From the NCBI GenBank assembly GCA_020248405.1, contig JADCHQ010000036.1, positions 1 through 64,000 on the forward strand: 64,000 nucleotides of DNA. Direction: 5' to 3'. The notes beneath the pieces are model-generated. The model did not search any database. It was not told the origin of the DNA and worked only from the letters and a program-made list of their open reading frames with translations. Positions 1 to 9,212 of the stretch are shown here, piece by piece (position 1 is the stretch's first letter; the number at the start of each line of letters is the position of its first letter). Both the position numbers and the translations under genes were made by a program. The DNA is from Rhodocyclaceae bacterium. Lineage in GTDB: Bacteria; Pseudomonadota; Gammaproteobacteria; Burkholderiales; Ga0077523.

Positions 1-62
1 AGCATCCGCGCGCCCTTCACGCGCCGCGCATCCAGCGCCTCCAGATTCCGCTTCGTTGCCAT
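1..62 (-). CDS. 5' end of a possible transposase/HTH protein (partial)
   Basis: Only the first 20 or so codons lie in the window; the gene runs off the left edge on the minus strand. The ATG at 62-60 is preceded by a purine-rich stretch (GAGGGCGAGCG) that could serve as ribosome binding site. The peptide begins MATKRNLEALDARRVKGARM, which resembles the charged N-terminal helix that precedes the helix-turn-helix in IS630-type transposases and related HTH proteins. This is a resemblance over a very short stretch, so the family call is tentative. If right, mobile elements border both ends of the window. Confidence 0.35.
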   Translation of the reverse strand, partial: MATKRNLEALDARRVKGARM

Positions 63-181
63 CGCTCGCCCTCGACAAGATACCTGTCGCCGTAACGCGC
101 GAGGGTACAAAACGGTTGTCATACATTTACCGGATTATCAAAAAGATATCCTTTCGGTAATGGCTTACAAAGAAGGGCATC

Positions 182-397
182 ATGGTTGAAGCGATCCTCT
201 ACATCATCGGTGACGTCATCTGCTACCCATTCGGGAAAGCCATCCTGAAAATCGTGACCCTTGGGAAGTTGGAAGTGACCCTGGGTGGTAAATGGCAGCC
301 GCTTGCCTCGTTGCTGGGAGGGCTTTTCCTGATTTGCGTTGTGGTGGGAGCGTTTTTTCTGGTCAATCGAGTACCGGACATGCCACCGAGGCTTTGA
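182..397 (+). CDS. small hypothetical membrane protein
   Basis: The predicted protein has 71 residues and no family I recognise. A mildly hydrophobic N-terminal third (residues 3-26) is followed by a short polar stretch (GGKWQPLAS) and a strong transmembrane segment at about residues 43-61, ending in a proline- and arginine-containing tail. The ATG follows a GAAGGG ribosome binding site at a good distance, and the upstream 120 bases are A+T-richer than the rest of the region, as expected for a promoter. It stands alone between the left-edge gene and a convergent hydrolase, so context gives no function. It is likely real, because the membrane pattern and start signals agree. Confidence 0.55.
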   Translation: MVEAILYIIGDVICYPFGKAILKIVTLGKLEVTLGGKWQPLASLLGGLFLICVVVGAFFLVNRVPDMPPRL

Positions 398-486
398 AGG
401 AGCGTTGAGTGGCTTTGGGCAACGGAACGGGGGAAACAACTCTCGATTGCCCAGCCGCTGCCCAGGGCCGCGCCCCGCCGGCCCCT

Positions 487-1536
487 TCAGGGCCCCGGCG
501 CCTCTTCGTCCAGGAACAGCTGCACTTCGCGGAACAGTTGCCGGCGGTTGCGCTCCATCACCACCGTGTGGGTGCCTTCGCCGATCATCACCAGGCGGCG
601 CCAGGGTGCGCCGGTGAGCTTCGCGAACAGCGCCTGGGCCATGTAGGGCGGGGTGTCCTGGTCCCATTCGGCCACCAGCAGCAGGGTGGGGGCGGTGATG
701 CGGGCGGGGTCGTAGGCGGGGCGGTCGGCCAGCCAGTATTCGCGCAGGTCGCGGATCACGCCGTTGGGGGCGCGCAGCAGGCCGGTGGTGGCGGACTGGG
801 GGTCCGTGGCCCAGGTGGCGTCGGCCCACTGTTCGAACCAGCCCTCGGGAATCAGACCTGCCTTGTGGGCCTCGGGCACGCCGGCCAGCCAGCGGGTGCG
901 CGCGGCTTCGTGGGTGACGGTGCGGTAGGCGGGCAGCGCGCCCGTGCCCGCCAGAGCGCTGGGCGTGGTGCGCAGCCACACGGGGGCGTACAGCACCAGC
1001 CGGTCCACGTGCTGCGGATGGGCCGCGGCATAGCCGCCCATGATGGTGGTGCCCCACGACCAGCCCAGCAGCGAGATGCGTTCCAGCCCCGTTTGGCGGC
1101 GCACGTGTTCCACAGCGGCGGCCACGTCGCGGATGGCCACCTCGGTGGTGACGATGGGGTCGTTGTCGGCGGCGGGCTGGTCCATCTCGGGCGGGCGGGT
1201 GCTGCGGCCGTAGCCGCGCAGGTCCACCAGCCACACGTCCCAGCCTCGGGCGGCCATGTATTCCATCCAGGACTGTCCGCCCAGGGGCAGGTCGAAGGCC
1301 GTCTCGGCGGGGTAGGTGGCGCCGTGCACGTACAGCAGCGCGCGCGCCGGCCGCCAGGTGGCGCAGGCGGAGCGCCTGTGGCGCACATACAGCGAGATGC
1401 CGGCCGTGTCGGAGGGGATCATGGCCTCGGTGCTCACCGTGCCGGCCGCGCAGGCGGCTTCGTCGGCGCGCGCGGCGGCGGCGTGCATCAGGAGGGGCAG
1501 CAAGGCGGCGGCGAGCAGCGCGCGCAGGGCAGGCAT
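487..1536 (-). CDS. exported alpha/beta hydrolase
   Basis: The 349-residue protein starts at an ATG followed by a typical Sec signal peptide (hydrophobic core rich in Ala and Leu, cleavage likely after ARA at about residue 22). The upstream in-frame ATG at 1578 would put charged residues before the signal, so the inner start is preferred. The mature part shows the alpha/beta hydrolase pattern: a nucleophile elbow GWSWG, a preceding strand with VDLRGYGRS, and a late GTHTVVM histidine motif. The catalytic triad therefore appears complete. It is probably a periplasmic esterase or lipase-like enzyme of unknown substrate. It is transcribed divergently from srkA and shows no operon partner. Confidence 0.8.
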   Translation of the reverse strand: MPALRALLAAALLPLLMHAAAARADEAACAAGTVSTEAMIPSDTAGISLYVRHRRSACATWRPARALLYVHGATYPAETAFDLPLGGQSWMEYMAARGWDVWLVDLRGYGRSTRPPEMDQPAADNDPIVTTEVAIRDVAAAVEHVRRQTGLERISLLGWSWGTTIMGGYAAAHPQHVDRLVLYAPVWLRTTPSALAGTGALPAYRTVTHEAARTRWLAGVPEAHKAGLIPEGWFEQWADATWATDPQSATTGLLRAPNGVIRDLREYWLADRPAYDPARITAPTLLLVAEWDQDTPPYMAQALFAKLTGAPWRRLVMIGEGTHTVVMERNRRQLFREVQLFLDEEAPGP

Positions 1537-1748
1537 GGGGGCAGGTCCGTGACGGGAAAGGGACGGTGAATCTAGCACGCAGGCGCACCCGCGGAATGCG
1601 AGCGCTGCGCGGCGATGCCGCCCCCGGAGCCATGTCCGCGCCGGCGTCGCGGTGACCCACCCCTGGCAGCTCCCGCCACCCCATTCGACCCGCCAGGGCT
1701 GACGGGCAACCTGCCGCGGCTCCTCCGGGTGACTGCCCGCCGGCCCCG

Positions 1749-1754
1749 TAAAAT
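1749..1754 (+). promoter_or_regulatory. -10 element abutting the srkA start
   Basis: TAAAAT lies only six bases before the srkA ATG at 1761. A start site about seven bases downstream would fall on or next to the start codon, giving a leaderless message. No good -35 hexamer at 16-18 bases and no Shine-Dalgarno sequence are visible. Inferred from sequence only. Confidence 0.4.
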
Positions 1755-1760
1755 ACCGCG

Positions 1761-2759
1761 ATGCAAGGCAATGCCCCCGCGGGCCCTCACCCCTTCGAGC
1801 GCCTCACGCCCGACCTGATCCTGGATGCGGTGGAGTCCGCCGGGCCGCGCTGCGACGGGCGGCTGCTGGCCCTCAACAGCTACGAGAATCGCGTCTACCA
1901 GGTGGGGCTGGAGGAGGCGGCGCCGGTGGTGGCCAAGTTCTACCGGCCGCAGCGCTGGAGCGATGCGGCCATTCTGGAAGAGCACGCCTTCGCCCGCGAG
2001 CTGGAAGAGGCCGAGGTGCCGGCGGTGGCGCCGCTGGCGGGGCCAGAGGGGCGCACGCTGCACCATCACGGCGGGTTCCGCTTTGCCCTCTACCCCAAGC
2101 GCGGCGGGCGGGCGCCCGAGCTTGACCGCGACGATGTGCTGCGGCGCATGGGCACCTTCCTGGCGCGCCTGCACGCGGTGGGCGCGCGCGGCCGCTTCGA
2201 GGCCCGCGAGCGCCTCGGCGTGCAGGGGCTGGGGGTCGACTCCATGCAGTGGCTGCTGCAGGCGGGCACGGTGCCGGCGGAGCTCGATCCCGCCTATCGT
2301 GCCGTGGCCGGACAGGCGCTGGAGGCGGCGCGGGCCTGCTTCGAGCGGGCCGGCGCCGTGGCCTTCATCCGCCTACACGGCGACTGCCACGGCGGCAACG
2401 TGCTGTGGACCGACGATGGGCCGCACTTCGTGGACCTGGACGACGCGCGCAGCGGCCCGGCGGTGCAGGACTTGTGGATGCTGCTGTCCGGCGATGCCGC
2501 CAGCCAGTCGCGGCAGCTCGCCGTGGTGCTGGAGGGCTACGAGATGTTCCGTGCCTTCGACCGTGCCGAGCTGCATCTGGTGGAGGCGTTGCGCACCCTG
2601 CGGCTGATGCACTACGCCGCATGGCTGGCGCGGCGCTGGGACGATCCGGCCTTTCCGGCCAGCTTTCCCTGGTTTGCAGGCGCGCGCTTCTGGCAAGACC
2701 ACGTGCTGGCGCTGCGCGAGCAGGTGGCCTTGATGAGCGAGCCGCCGCTGGCGGGGTAG
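1761..2759 (+). CDS. srkA: stress response serine/threonine protein kinase SrkA (YihE/RdoA)
   Basis: The 332-residue protein matches the usual size of SrkA (about 330). It is a cytoplasmic eukaryotic-like kinase of the choline/aminoglycoside-kinase fold; in enteric bacteria it protects against stress-induced death downstream of Cpx. Family hallmarks are visible: the opening 'LNSYENRVYQV' segment, the catalytic loop HGDCHGGN at about residues 209-216, and the DFG-equivalent VDLDDARSG about 15 residues later. The start ATG was chosen because the family begins shortly before the FERLTPDLILDAVE helix. It has no ribosome binding site, consistent with the leaderless promoter proposed at 1749. It is monocistronic, followed by the phaZ promoter region. 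Confidence 0.9.
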   Translation: MQGNAPAGPHPFERLTPDLILDAVESAGPRCDGRLLALNSYENRVYQVGLEEAAPVVAKFYRPQRWSDAAILEEHAFARELEEAEVPAVAPLAGPEGRTLHHHGGFRFALYPKRGGRAPELDRDDVLRRMGTFLARLHAVGARGRFEARERLGVQGLGVDSMQWLLQAGTVPAELDPAYRAVAGQALEAARACFERAGAVAFIRLHGDCHGGNVLWTDDGPHFVDLDDARSGPAVQDLWMLLSGDAASQSRQLAVVLEGYEMFRAFDRAELHLVEALRTLRLMHYAAWLARRWDDPAFPASFPWFAGARFWQDHVLALREQVALMSEPPLAG

Positions 2760-2792
2760 CGGGCGGGGCCGGCGGTGATGCGCCGCAACACC

Positions 2793-2822
2793 TTGACGCT
2801 GGCGGTGCGGGCTCTTTACAGT
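2793..2822 (+). promoter_or_regulatory. candidate sigma-70 promoter of phaZ
   Basis: TTGACG (2793-2798) and TACAGT (2817-2822) are separated by 18 bases, and the following 50 bases are notably A+T-rich. The phaZ ATG lies about 90 bases downstream. Sequence match only; no activator site was recognised. Confidence 0.45.
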
Positions 2823-2910
2823 GATACAAGTCTGAGCAAAAAAGTAACTCAATAACAATTACTTGCGTGTTCGCAGGAGGCGGCGGGCACGTCACGGAGG
2901 TTACCGTTTC

Positions 2911-4131
2911 ATGCTCTACGCTCTGCACGAGTTGCAGCACACCATGCTCGTTCCCTTCGCCGCTGCCGCCTCGGCGAGTCAGGCGTTGTTCAGCCATCCC
3001 CATAGCCCCTGGGCGTATTGGCCAGCCTCGCGCAGCATGGCGGCGGCCAACGAACTGGTCACGCGGCTGGTGCGCCGCTACGAAAAACCCGACTGGGGCC
3101 TGCCCACCACCACGGTGGCCGGCAAGCCTGTGCCGGTGCATGTGGAGAAGGTGCTGCAAAAGCCCTTCTGCCACCTGCTGAACTTCCGCCGCGAGGGCGT
3201 GAAGCGCGCCGATCCGCCGGTGCTCATCGTGGCGCCGCTGTCGGGCCACCACGCCACGCTGCTGCGCGACACGGTGCGCGCCATCCTCCCCGAGCACGAG
3301 GTGTACATCACCGACTGGCTCGATGCCCGCCTGGTGCCGGTGCACGAGGGGCCCTTCCACCTGGACGACTACGTGCACTACGTGCAGGAGTTCATCCGGC
3401 TGCTGGGCCACGAGGTGCATGTGATCTCGGTGTGCCAGCCCACCGTGCCGGTGCTGGCGGCGGTGTCGCTCATGGCCGATGCGGGCGATGCCATCGCCCC
3501 GCGCACCATGACCATGATGGGCGGGCCCATCGACACGCGGCGTAGCCCCACGGTGGTGAACAACTTCGCCACCGGCCGGCCCCTGTCGTGGTTCGAGAGC
3601 CGCGTCATCCAGCGCGTGCCGGCGCGCTATGCTGGCTTCGGTCGGCGCGTCTACCCGGGCTTTCTGCAGCACGCCAGTTTCATCGCCATGAACGCCCACC
3701 GGCACGTGGAAGCGCACCGCGACTTCTTTAACCACCTGGTGGTGGGCGATGGCGAAAGCGCCGAGGCGCACCGTCGCTTCTACGACGAATACAACGCCGT
3801 GCTCGACATGGCCGCGGAGTACTACCTCGAGACGCTGCGGGTGGTGTTCAAGGAACACGCCCTGCCCAACGGCACCTGGGATGTGCGCGGCCAGCGGGTG
3901 CGCCCCGAGGCCATCCGAAAGACCGCGCTGTTCACCATCGAGGGCGAGCTGGACGATATCTCGGGCGTGGGCCAGACCGAGGCTGCCCACGGCCTGTGCC
4001 GCGGCATTCCCGCCTCGCGTCGCGACCATCTGCTGATGGAGGGCGTGGGTCACTACGGCATCTTCAGCGGCCGCCGCTACCGCGAGCAGATCTATCCGCG
4101 CATTCGCGGTTTCATCCGCCAGCACGCCTGA
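2911..4131 (+). CDS. phaZ: intracellular polyhydroxyalkanoate depolymerase
   Basis: The 406-residue protein belongs to the intracellular PhaZ family that mobilises stored poly(3-hydroxybutyrate) granules; typical members have 400-420 residues and no signal peptide. The family N-terminus (MLYALHELQHTMLVP) is present. The lipase-box-like motif reads SVCQP, placing the nucleophile at Cys175; use of cysteine rather than serine is a known trait of this PhaZ class. The late GVGHYGIFSG segment carries the catalytic-triad histidine region. The ATG at 2911 was chosen over the upstream in-frame start because it follows a CGGAGG ribosome binding site and matches the family N-terminus. It implies the organism makes PHA, though no synthase is in the window. 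Confidence 0.9.
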   Translation: MLYALHELQHTMLVPFAAAASASQALFSHPHSPWAYWPASRSMAAANELVTRLVRRYEKPDWGLPTTTVAGKPVPVHVEKVLQKPFCHLLNFRREGVKRADPPVLIVAPLSGHHATLLRDTVRAILPEHEVYITDWLDARLVPVHEGPFHLDDYVHYVQEFIRLLGHEVHVISVCQPTVPVLAAVSLMADAGDAIAPRTMTMMGGPIDTRRSPTVVNNFATGRPLSWFESRVIQRVPARYAGFGRRVYPGFLQHASFIAMNAHRHVEAHRDFFNHLVVGDGESAEAHRRFYDEYNAVLDMAAEYYLETLRVVFKEHALPNGTWDVRGQRVRPEAIRKTALFTIEGELDDISGVGQTEAAHGLCRGIPASRRDHLLMEGVGHYGIFSGRRYREQIYPRIRGFIRQHA

Positions 4132-4222
4132 TCCGGCAGGGCCGGGGCGGCGCGGGCTTACCATCGCCGCCGCGCGTAGGCGCAGCCCCTTTCCGATTTG
4201 AACGCAACGGAGACGCAGCCTC

Positions 4223-4726
4223 ATGAATGCACCAGCAGCCTCAGGCCAACTCAGCGCAGCCAGCATGCTGCCCGAAATCGTGGAGGTGGCCATCCCCGCC
4301 GACGACCGTGTCTGGGTGCCCCAGGCGCCCAACGTATGGTTCCGTCCGCTGCTGTTGAACCGGGTCACCGGCCAGTGGTGGAACCTGCTGCGCGTCACCA
4401 AGACCGGCGTGCTGTCGCGCCACCGCCACCCCTCCATGGTGACCGGCCTGGTGCTCAAGGGCCGCTGGCGCTACCTGGAGCATGACTGGGTGGCCGAGGA
4501 GGGCGGCTTCGTCTACGAGCCCCCCGGCGAGGTGCACACCCTGGTGGTGGACCCGCCCGTCACCGAGATGATCACCTTCTTCAACGTCAACGGCGCCATG
4601 GTGTACGTGGACGAGCAGGGCAACACCGTGGGCTACGAGGACGTGCACACCAAGATCGACATGTGCCGGCGGCACTACGAGGCCGTAGGCCTGGGCGCCG
4701 ACTACGTCGAGCGTTTCATCCGCTGA
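4223..4726 (+). CDS. cupin dioxygenase, 2,4'-dihydroxyacetophenone dioxygenase family
   Basis: The 167-residue single-domain cupin resembles the 2,4'-dihydroxyacetophenone / acetylacetone dioxygenase family, Fe-dependent enzymes that cleave a carbon-carbon bond between two carbonyl or hydroxyl-bearing carbons. The first cupin motif contributes HRHPS and a downstream glutamate; the second contributes EPPGEVHTL with the last metal-binding histidine. It opens a tightly spaced + strand operon of ketone, hydroxyacid and aldolase genes, so a role in cleaving a diketone or hydroxyketone intermediate is reasonable. The start has a CGGAGA ribosome binding site. The substrate is not deducible from sequence. 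Confidence 0.75.
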   Translation: MNAPAASGQLSAASMLPEIVEVAIPADDRVWVPQAPNVWFRPLLLNRVTGQWWNLLRVTKTGVLSRHRHPSMVTGLVLKGRWRYLEHDWVAEEGGFVYEPPGEVHTLVVDPPVTEMITFFNVNGAMVYVDEQGNTVGYEDVHTKIDMCRRHYEAVGLGADYVERFIR

Positions 4727-4775
4727 TCGCGCAATCACCACGGCGGCATTCGCGCCGCCCAGACAGGAGACGGCA

Positions 4776-5750
4776 ATGCCCAAGGCAGTGAGGTTCCGCA
4801 CCACCGGCGGTCCCGAGGTGCTGGTGTACGAGGACGTTACGGTGGGCGAGCCGGCCGCCGGCCAGGCGCGGGTGCGCCACACGGCCATCGGCGTGAATTT
4901 CATCGACACCTATCACCGCACCGGGCTGTATCCGCTGCCCCTGCCCAGCGGCATCGGGCTCGAGGCGGCCGGCGTGGTGGAGGCGGTGGGTCCGGGCGTG
5001 GACTACCTCGCGCCCGGTGACCGCGTGGCCTACGCCGGCGGCCCGCCCGGCAGCTACTCCCAGGCGCGCCTGATTCCCGCCGACCGCCTGGTGAAGGTGC
5101 CCGAAGGCATCACTGATCAGCAGGCCGCGGCCATGATGCTCAAGGGCCTCACGGTGCAGTACCTGATCCGCCGCACCTACCGGGTGCAGTCCGGCCAGAC
5201 GGTGTTGTTTCACGCCGCCGCGGGCGGTGTGGGCCTGATCGCCTGCCAGTGGCTCAAGGCGCTGGGCTGCACGGTGATCGGCACCGTGGGTTCCGACGAC
5301 AAGGCGGCGCTCGCCAGGGCCCACGGCTGCGATCACACCATCGTCTACACCCGCGAGAACTTCGCCGAGCGCGTTAAGGAGATCACCGGCGGGGCCAAGG
5401 TGCCCGTGGTGTACGACTCCGTGGGCAAGGACACCTTCATGGGCTCGCTGGACTGCCTGCAGCCGCTGGGGATGCTGGCGGTGTTCGGCAACGGCTCGGG
5501 CCCGGTGCCGCCCTTCGACCTGGGGCTGCTGGCCCAGAAGGGGTCGCTGTTCCTCACCCGGCCCACGCTGGTCACCTACACTGCCAAGCGCGCCGATCTG
5601 GTGGCCATGGCCAACGAGCTGTTCGAGGTGGTGCAGTCCGGCAAGGTGAAGATCGAGGTGCGCCAGAGCCTAGCCCTGGCCGACGCCGCCCGGGCCCATA
5701 CCGATCTGGAGGCCCGCAAGACCACCGGCTCCACGGTGCTGCTGCCTTGA
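4776..5750 (+). CDS. qor: NADPH:quinone oxidoreductase (zeta-crystallin type)
   Basis: The 324-residue protein is a zinc-independent medium-chain dehydrogenase/reductase of the quinone oxidoreductase family, which reduces quinones or enones with NADPH. The N-terminal GroES-like domain has NFIDTYHRTGLYP and GLEAAGVVEAVG; the Rossmann dinucleotide site reads HAAAGGVGLIACQW at about residues 145-158. The length matches E. coli QorA (327). The start is supported by AGGAGA six bases upstream. It is second in the operon, 49 bases after the cupin gene. In this setting it may act on an enone pathway intermediate rather than a respiratory quinone (inference). Confidence 0.88.
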   Translation: MPKAVRFRTTGGPEVLVYEDVTVGEPAAGQARVRHTAIGVNFIDTYHRTGLYPLPLPSGIGLEAAGVVEAVGPGVDYLAPGDRVAYAGGPPGSYSQARLIPADRLVKVPEGITDQQAAAMMLKGLTVQYLIRRTYRVQSGQTVLFHAAAGGVGLIACQWLKALGCTVIGTVGSDDKAALARAHGCDHTIVYTRENFAERVKEITGGAKVPVVYDSVGKDTFMGSLDCLQPLGMLAVFGNGSGPVPPFDLGLLAQKGSLFLTRPTLVTYTAKRADLVAMANELFEVVQSGKVKIEVRQSLALADAARAHTDLEARKTTGSTVLLP

Positions 5751-5828
5751 TGAGGCGGGCGGGCCGGCGGCCCGCCCGAGATGCTAATCCCGCGGCGACG
5801 CATCGCGGGCACGAGGGGGGGAGGGAGC

Positions 5829-6584
5829 ATGTTCGATCTTTCCGGCAAGGTGGCCCTGGTCACGGGCGCCTCGCGCGGCCTGGGCTGGGCCATGGCGCGT
5901 TCTCTGGCACAGGCGGGCGCCCACGTGGTGCTCAACGCCCGGGACGGCGCGGCGCTTCAGGCGCGGGTGGATGAACTCGGCGCCCTGGGTCTGAAGGCCG
6001 AGGCTGCCGCCTGCGACGTCACCGACGAGGCGGCCATGGCGGCCCTGGTGGCCGGCGTGGCCCAGCGCCACGGGCGCCTGGATATCGGCGTGGCCAACGC
6101 CGGCATCCAGCACCGAAAGCCCATCACCGAATTCGACACCGCCGACTTCCGGCGCGTGCTCGACACCAACCTCACCGCGGTGTGGGTGCTGGCCCGCGAA
6201 TGCGCCAGGGTGATGATCCCCGCGCGCCGCGGCCGCATCGTGGTGACGGGCTCCATCAGCGCGCTGCTGGCGCGGCCCACCATCTCCGCCTACATCGCCT
6301 CCAAGGGCGCCGTGCACGCCCTCACCCGCGAGCTGGCCATGGAGATGGCGCCCCACGGCATCACTGTGAATGCCATCGCGCCGGGCTATTTCGCCACCGA
6401 GATGAACACCACGCTCATGGGCAACGCCGAATTCAACGACTGGGTTTGCCGCCGCACGCCGGCGGGACGCTGGGGCCGGCCGGAGGAAATCGGCCCGCCG
6501 GTGGTGTTCCTCGCCTCCGACGAGGCGTCCTTCGTGAACGGCCACGTGCTGGTGGTGGACGGCGCCTTCACCGCCGCCATGTGA
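5829..6584 (+). CDS. short-chain dehydrogenase/reductase, gluconate 5-dehydrogenase-like
   Basis: The 251-residue classical SDR interconverts an alcohol and a ketone with NAD(P). Visible motifs are TGASRGLG (cofactor binding), NAG at about residues 89-91, the catalytic SxnYxxxK set (a serine in VTGSIS, then YIASK), and the PGYFATEM loop. The overall sequence is close to the IdnO/gluconate 5-dehydrogenase group. The inner ATG at 5829 was chosen because it follows a GGGAGGGAG ribosome binding site and begins directly with FDLSGKVALVTG, the usual family start. It ends ten bases before the next gene, so it is co-transcribed with the hydroxyacid dehydrogenase. Confidence 0.87.
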   Translation: MFDLSGKVALVTGASRGLGWAMARSLAQAGAHVVLNARDGAALQARVDELGALGLKAEAAACDVTDEAAMAALVAGVAQRHGRLDIGVANAGIQHRKPITEFDTADFRRVLDTNLTAVWVLARECARVMIPARRGRIVVTGSISALLARPTISAYIASKGAVHALTRELAMEMAPHGITVNAIAPGYFATEMNTTLMGNAEFNDWVCRRTPAGRWGRPEEIGPPVVFLASDEASFVNGHVLVVDGAFTAAM

Positions 6585-6594
6585 GGGTCGCGCC

Positions 6595-7611
<1,017 letters not shown>

Positions 7612-7615
7612 GCCC

Positions 7616-8371
7616 ATGCCCGACGAACGCTACACCCTGGGATACGCCGACGAGGCCATCCGCTTCCTCGACCGCCGCAGCCTCGACAGTCACGGCGCCT
7701 TTTTCGCGCCGCTGCTGCTGCCGGGCATGGCGGTGCTCGACTGTGGCTGCGGCCCCGGCGGCATCACCCGCGGCATCGCCGCGCGCGTGGCGCCGGGGCA
7801 CGTCACCGGCATCGACCGCGACGCATCGCAGGTGGAGCTGGCCACGCGGCGCGCCGCCCGGGCGGGCCTGGGCAATGTCACCTTTCGGGTGGCCAGCGTC
7901 TACGAGCTGCCCTTCGCCGATGCCAGCTTCGATGCCATCTTCTCCCACGCGCTGTTCGAGCACCTGGCCGACAAGCCGCGTGCGGCGCGCGAGTGCCTGC
8001 GGGTGCTGCGGCCCGGCGGCGTGATGGGCGTATGCACGCCCGACTGGGGCGGCTTCCTGCTGGCGCCCGAGTCCGAGGATTTGCGCGCCGCCCTGCGGGC
8101 CTACGAAGACGCGCAGAACCGCAACGGCGGCGATACCCGCACCGGGCGCAAGCTGGCCAGCGTGCTGCTGGAGGCGGGTTTCGAGGGCGCGACGCTCGCG
8201 GCGCGCTACGAGAACTTCTCGCCCCTGTCCGACATTGGCGAGGTGCTGGCGGCGCGGCTCGATCTCGATGGCCTGCCGCGGCTCGCCGCCGCGCTGCGCG
8301 CCTGGCAGACCGATCCCCACGGCCTGTTCAGCGAGGCCTGGGTGTCGTGCGTGGCGCGCAAGCCCCGGTGA
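7616..8371 (+). CDS. class I SAM-dependent methyltransferase
   Basis: The 251-residue protein carries SAM-binding motif I as VLDCGCGPGGITRGIA, an acidic motif II in GIDRDASQVELA, and motif IV/V signatures FDAIFSHALFEHLAD and CLRVLRPGG. This is the UbiE/MenG-type Rossmann methyltransferase fold. The ATG at 7616 begins four bases after the stop of the preceding gene and starts with PDERYTLGYADEAIRFLDRR, typical of this group; the much longer upstream frame overlaps the hydroxyacid dehydrogenase and is ignored. Its place inside a catabolic operon is unusual, and the methyl acceptor cannot be inferred. Confidence 0.83.
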   Translation: MPDERYTLGYADEAIRFLDRRSLDSHGAFFAPLLLPGMAVLDCGCGPGGITRGIAARVAPGHVTGIDRDASQVELATRRAARAGLGNVTFRVASVYELPFADASFDAIFSHALFEHLADKPRAARECLRVLRPGGVMGVCTPDWGGFLLAPESEDLRAALRAYEDAQNRNGGDTRTGRKLASVLLEAGFEGATLAARYENFSPLSDIGEVLAARLDLDGLPRLAAALRAWQTDPHGLFSEAWVSCVARKPR

Positions 8372-8383
8372 GGAATCGTCGCC

Positions 8384-9199
8384 ATGGTGGATAACCCCGT
8401 CAAACAAAAACTGCTGCGCGGCGAAGCCGCCTTCGGCACCATGGCCTTCGAGTGTTTCGTGCCGGGCCTGCCGCAGATGGTGAAGGCGGCGGGGGCGGAG
8501 TTCCTGCTCTTCGACATGGAGCATTCGGGGCTGGAGTTCGAAACTCTCAAGCAGCTCATCGCCGCCTGCCGCGGCATCGGCCTGGTGCCCATGTGCCGCG
8601 TGCCCGCCGGTCAGTATCACTTCATCGCCCGGGCGCTGGACATCGGCGCCATGGGCATCATGGTGCCCATGGTGGGCAGCGCCGAGGAGGCCGCCCATGT
8701 GGTGGCGTGCACGCGCTACCCGCCCCAGGGGCGGCGCGGCGCGGCCTTCGGCTTCGCCCACGACGACTACGAAGGCGGCAGCGTGGCCCACAAGATGCGC
8801 ACCGCCAACGAGCGCACCCTGGTGATGGCGCTCATCGAGACCGCCGAGGGCATCGGCCAGGTGGCCAAGATCGCCGCTGTGCCCGGGGTGGATGTGTTGT
8901 GGCTGGGTCACTTCGACCTCACCAACTTCCTCGGCATCCCGGCGCAGTTCGAGCATCCGAAGTACGTGCGCGGCGTGGACCGGCTTACCGCCGCCGCGCG
9001 CCGGCACGGCAAGGTGCTGGCCTGCATGAGCGCCGACGAGGCCTGGAGCCGGCAGTATTGGGAGCTGGGCTTCCGGCTGTTCGCCGCCGGCATCGACGCC
9101 CACCTGCTTCAGGCGGCGCTGCGCGCGGCGCTCGAACCGCTGCGTGCCTGTGCCGCCGCCGTGCCGCCGCCCGCCCGCGTGCGGCGTGGCGGCCGCTGA
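8384..9199 (+). CDS. HpcH/HpaI aldolase family protein (copy 1)
   Basis: The 271-residue class II pyruvate aldolase is of the HpcH/HpaI family, which cleaves 4-hydroxy-2-ketoacids into pyruvate plus an aldehyde using a divalent metal. Key segments are FLLFDMEHSGLEFET near the N-terminus, the MCRVPAGQYHFIARALDIGAMG active-site arginine region, an ALIETAEGI metal-ligand glutamate and LGHFDLTNFLG with the second acidic ligand. The family is normally 250-270 residues. It is followed after 13 bases by a second, clearly homologous gene, so the pair is a tandem duplication. The C-terminal 15 residues are Pro/Arg-rich and unlike copy 2. Confidence 0.88.
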   Translation: MVDNPVKQKLLRGEAAFGTMAFECFVPGLPQMVKAAGAEFLLFDMEHSGLEFETLKQLIAACRGIGLVPMCRVPAGQYHFIARALDIGAMGIMVPMVGSAEEAAHVVACTRYPPQGRRGAAFGFAHDDYEGGSVAHKMRTANERTLVMALIETAEGIGQVAKIAAVPGVDVLWLGHFDLTNFLGIPAQFEHPKYVRGVDRLTAAARRHGKVLACMSADEAWSRQYWELGFRLFAAGIDAHLLQAALRAALEPLRACAAAVPPPARVRRGGR

Positions 9200-9212
9200 G
9201 CAGGCCCGCGCC

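Noticed and set aside
2365..4458. Very long open frames opposite real genes (e.g. 697 codons here, and 1237 codons opposite pyc)
   Set aside because: High G+C DNA leaves antisense frames open; these are His/Arg/Gly-rich, lack ribosome binding sites and known domains, and overlap confidently identified genes.
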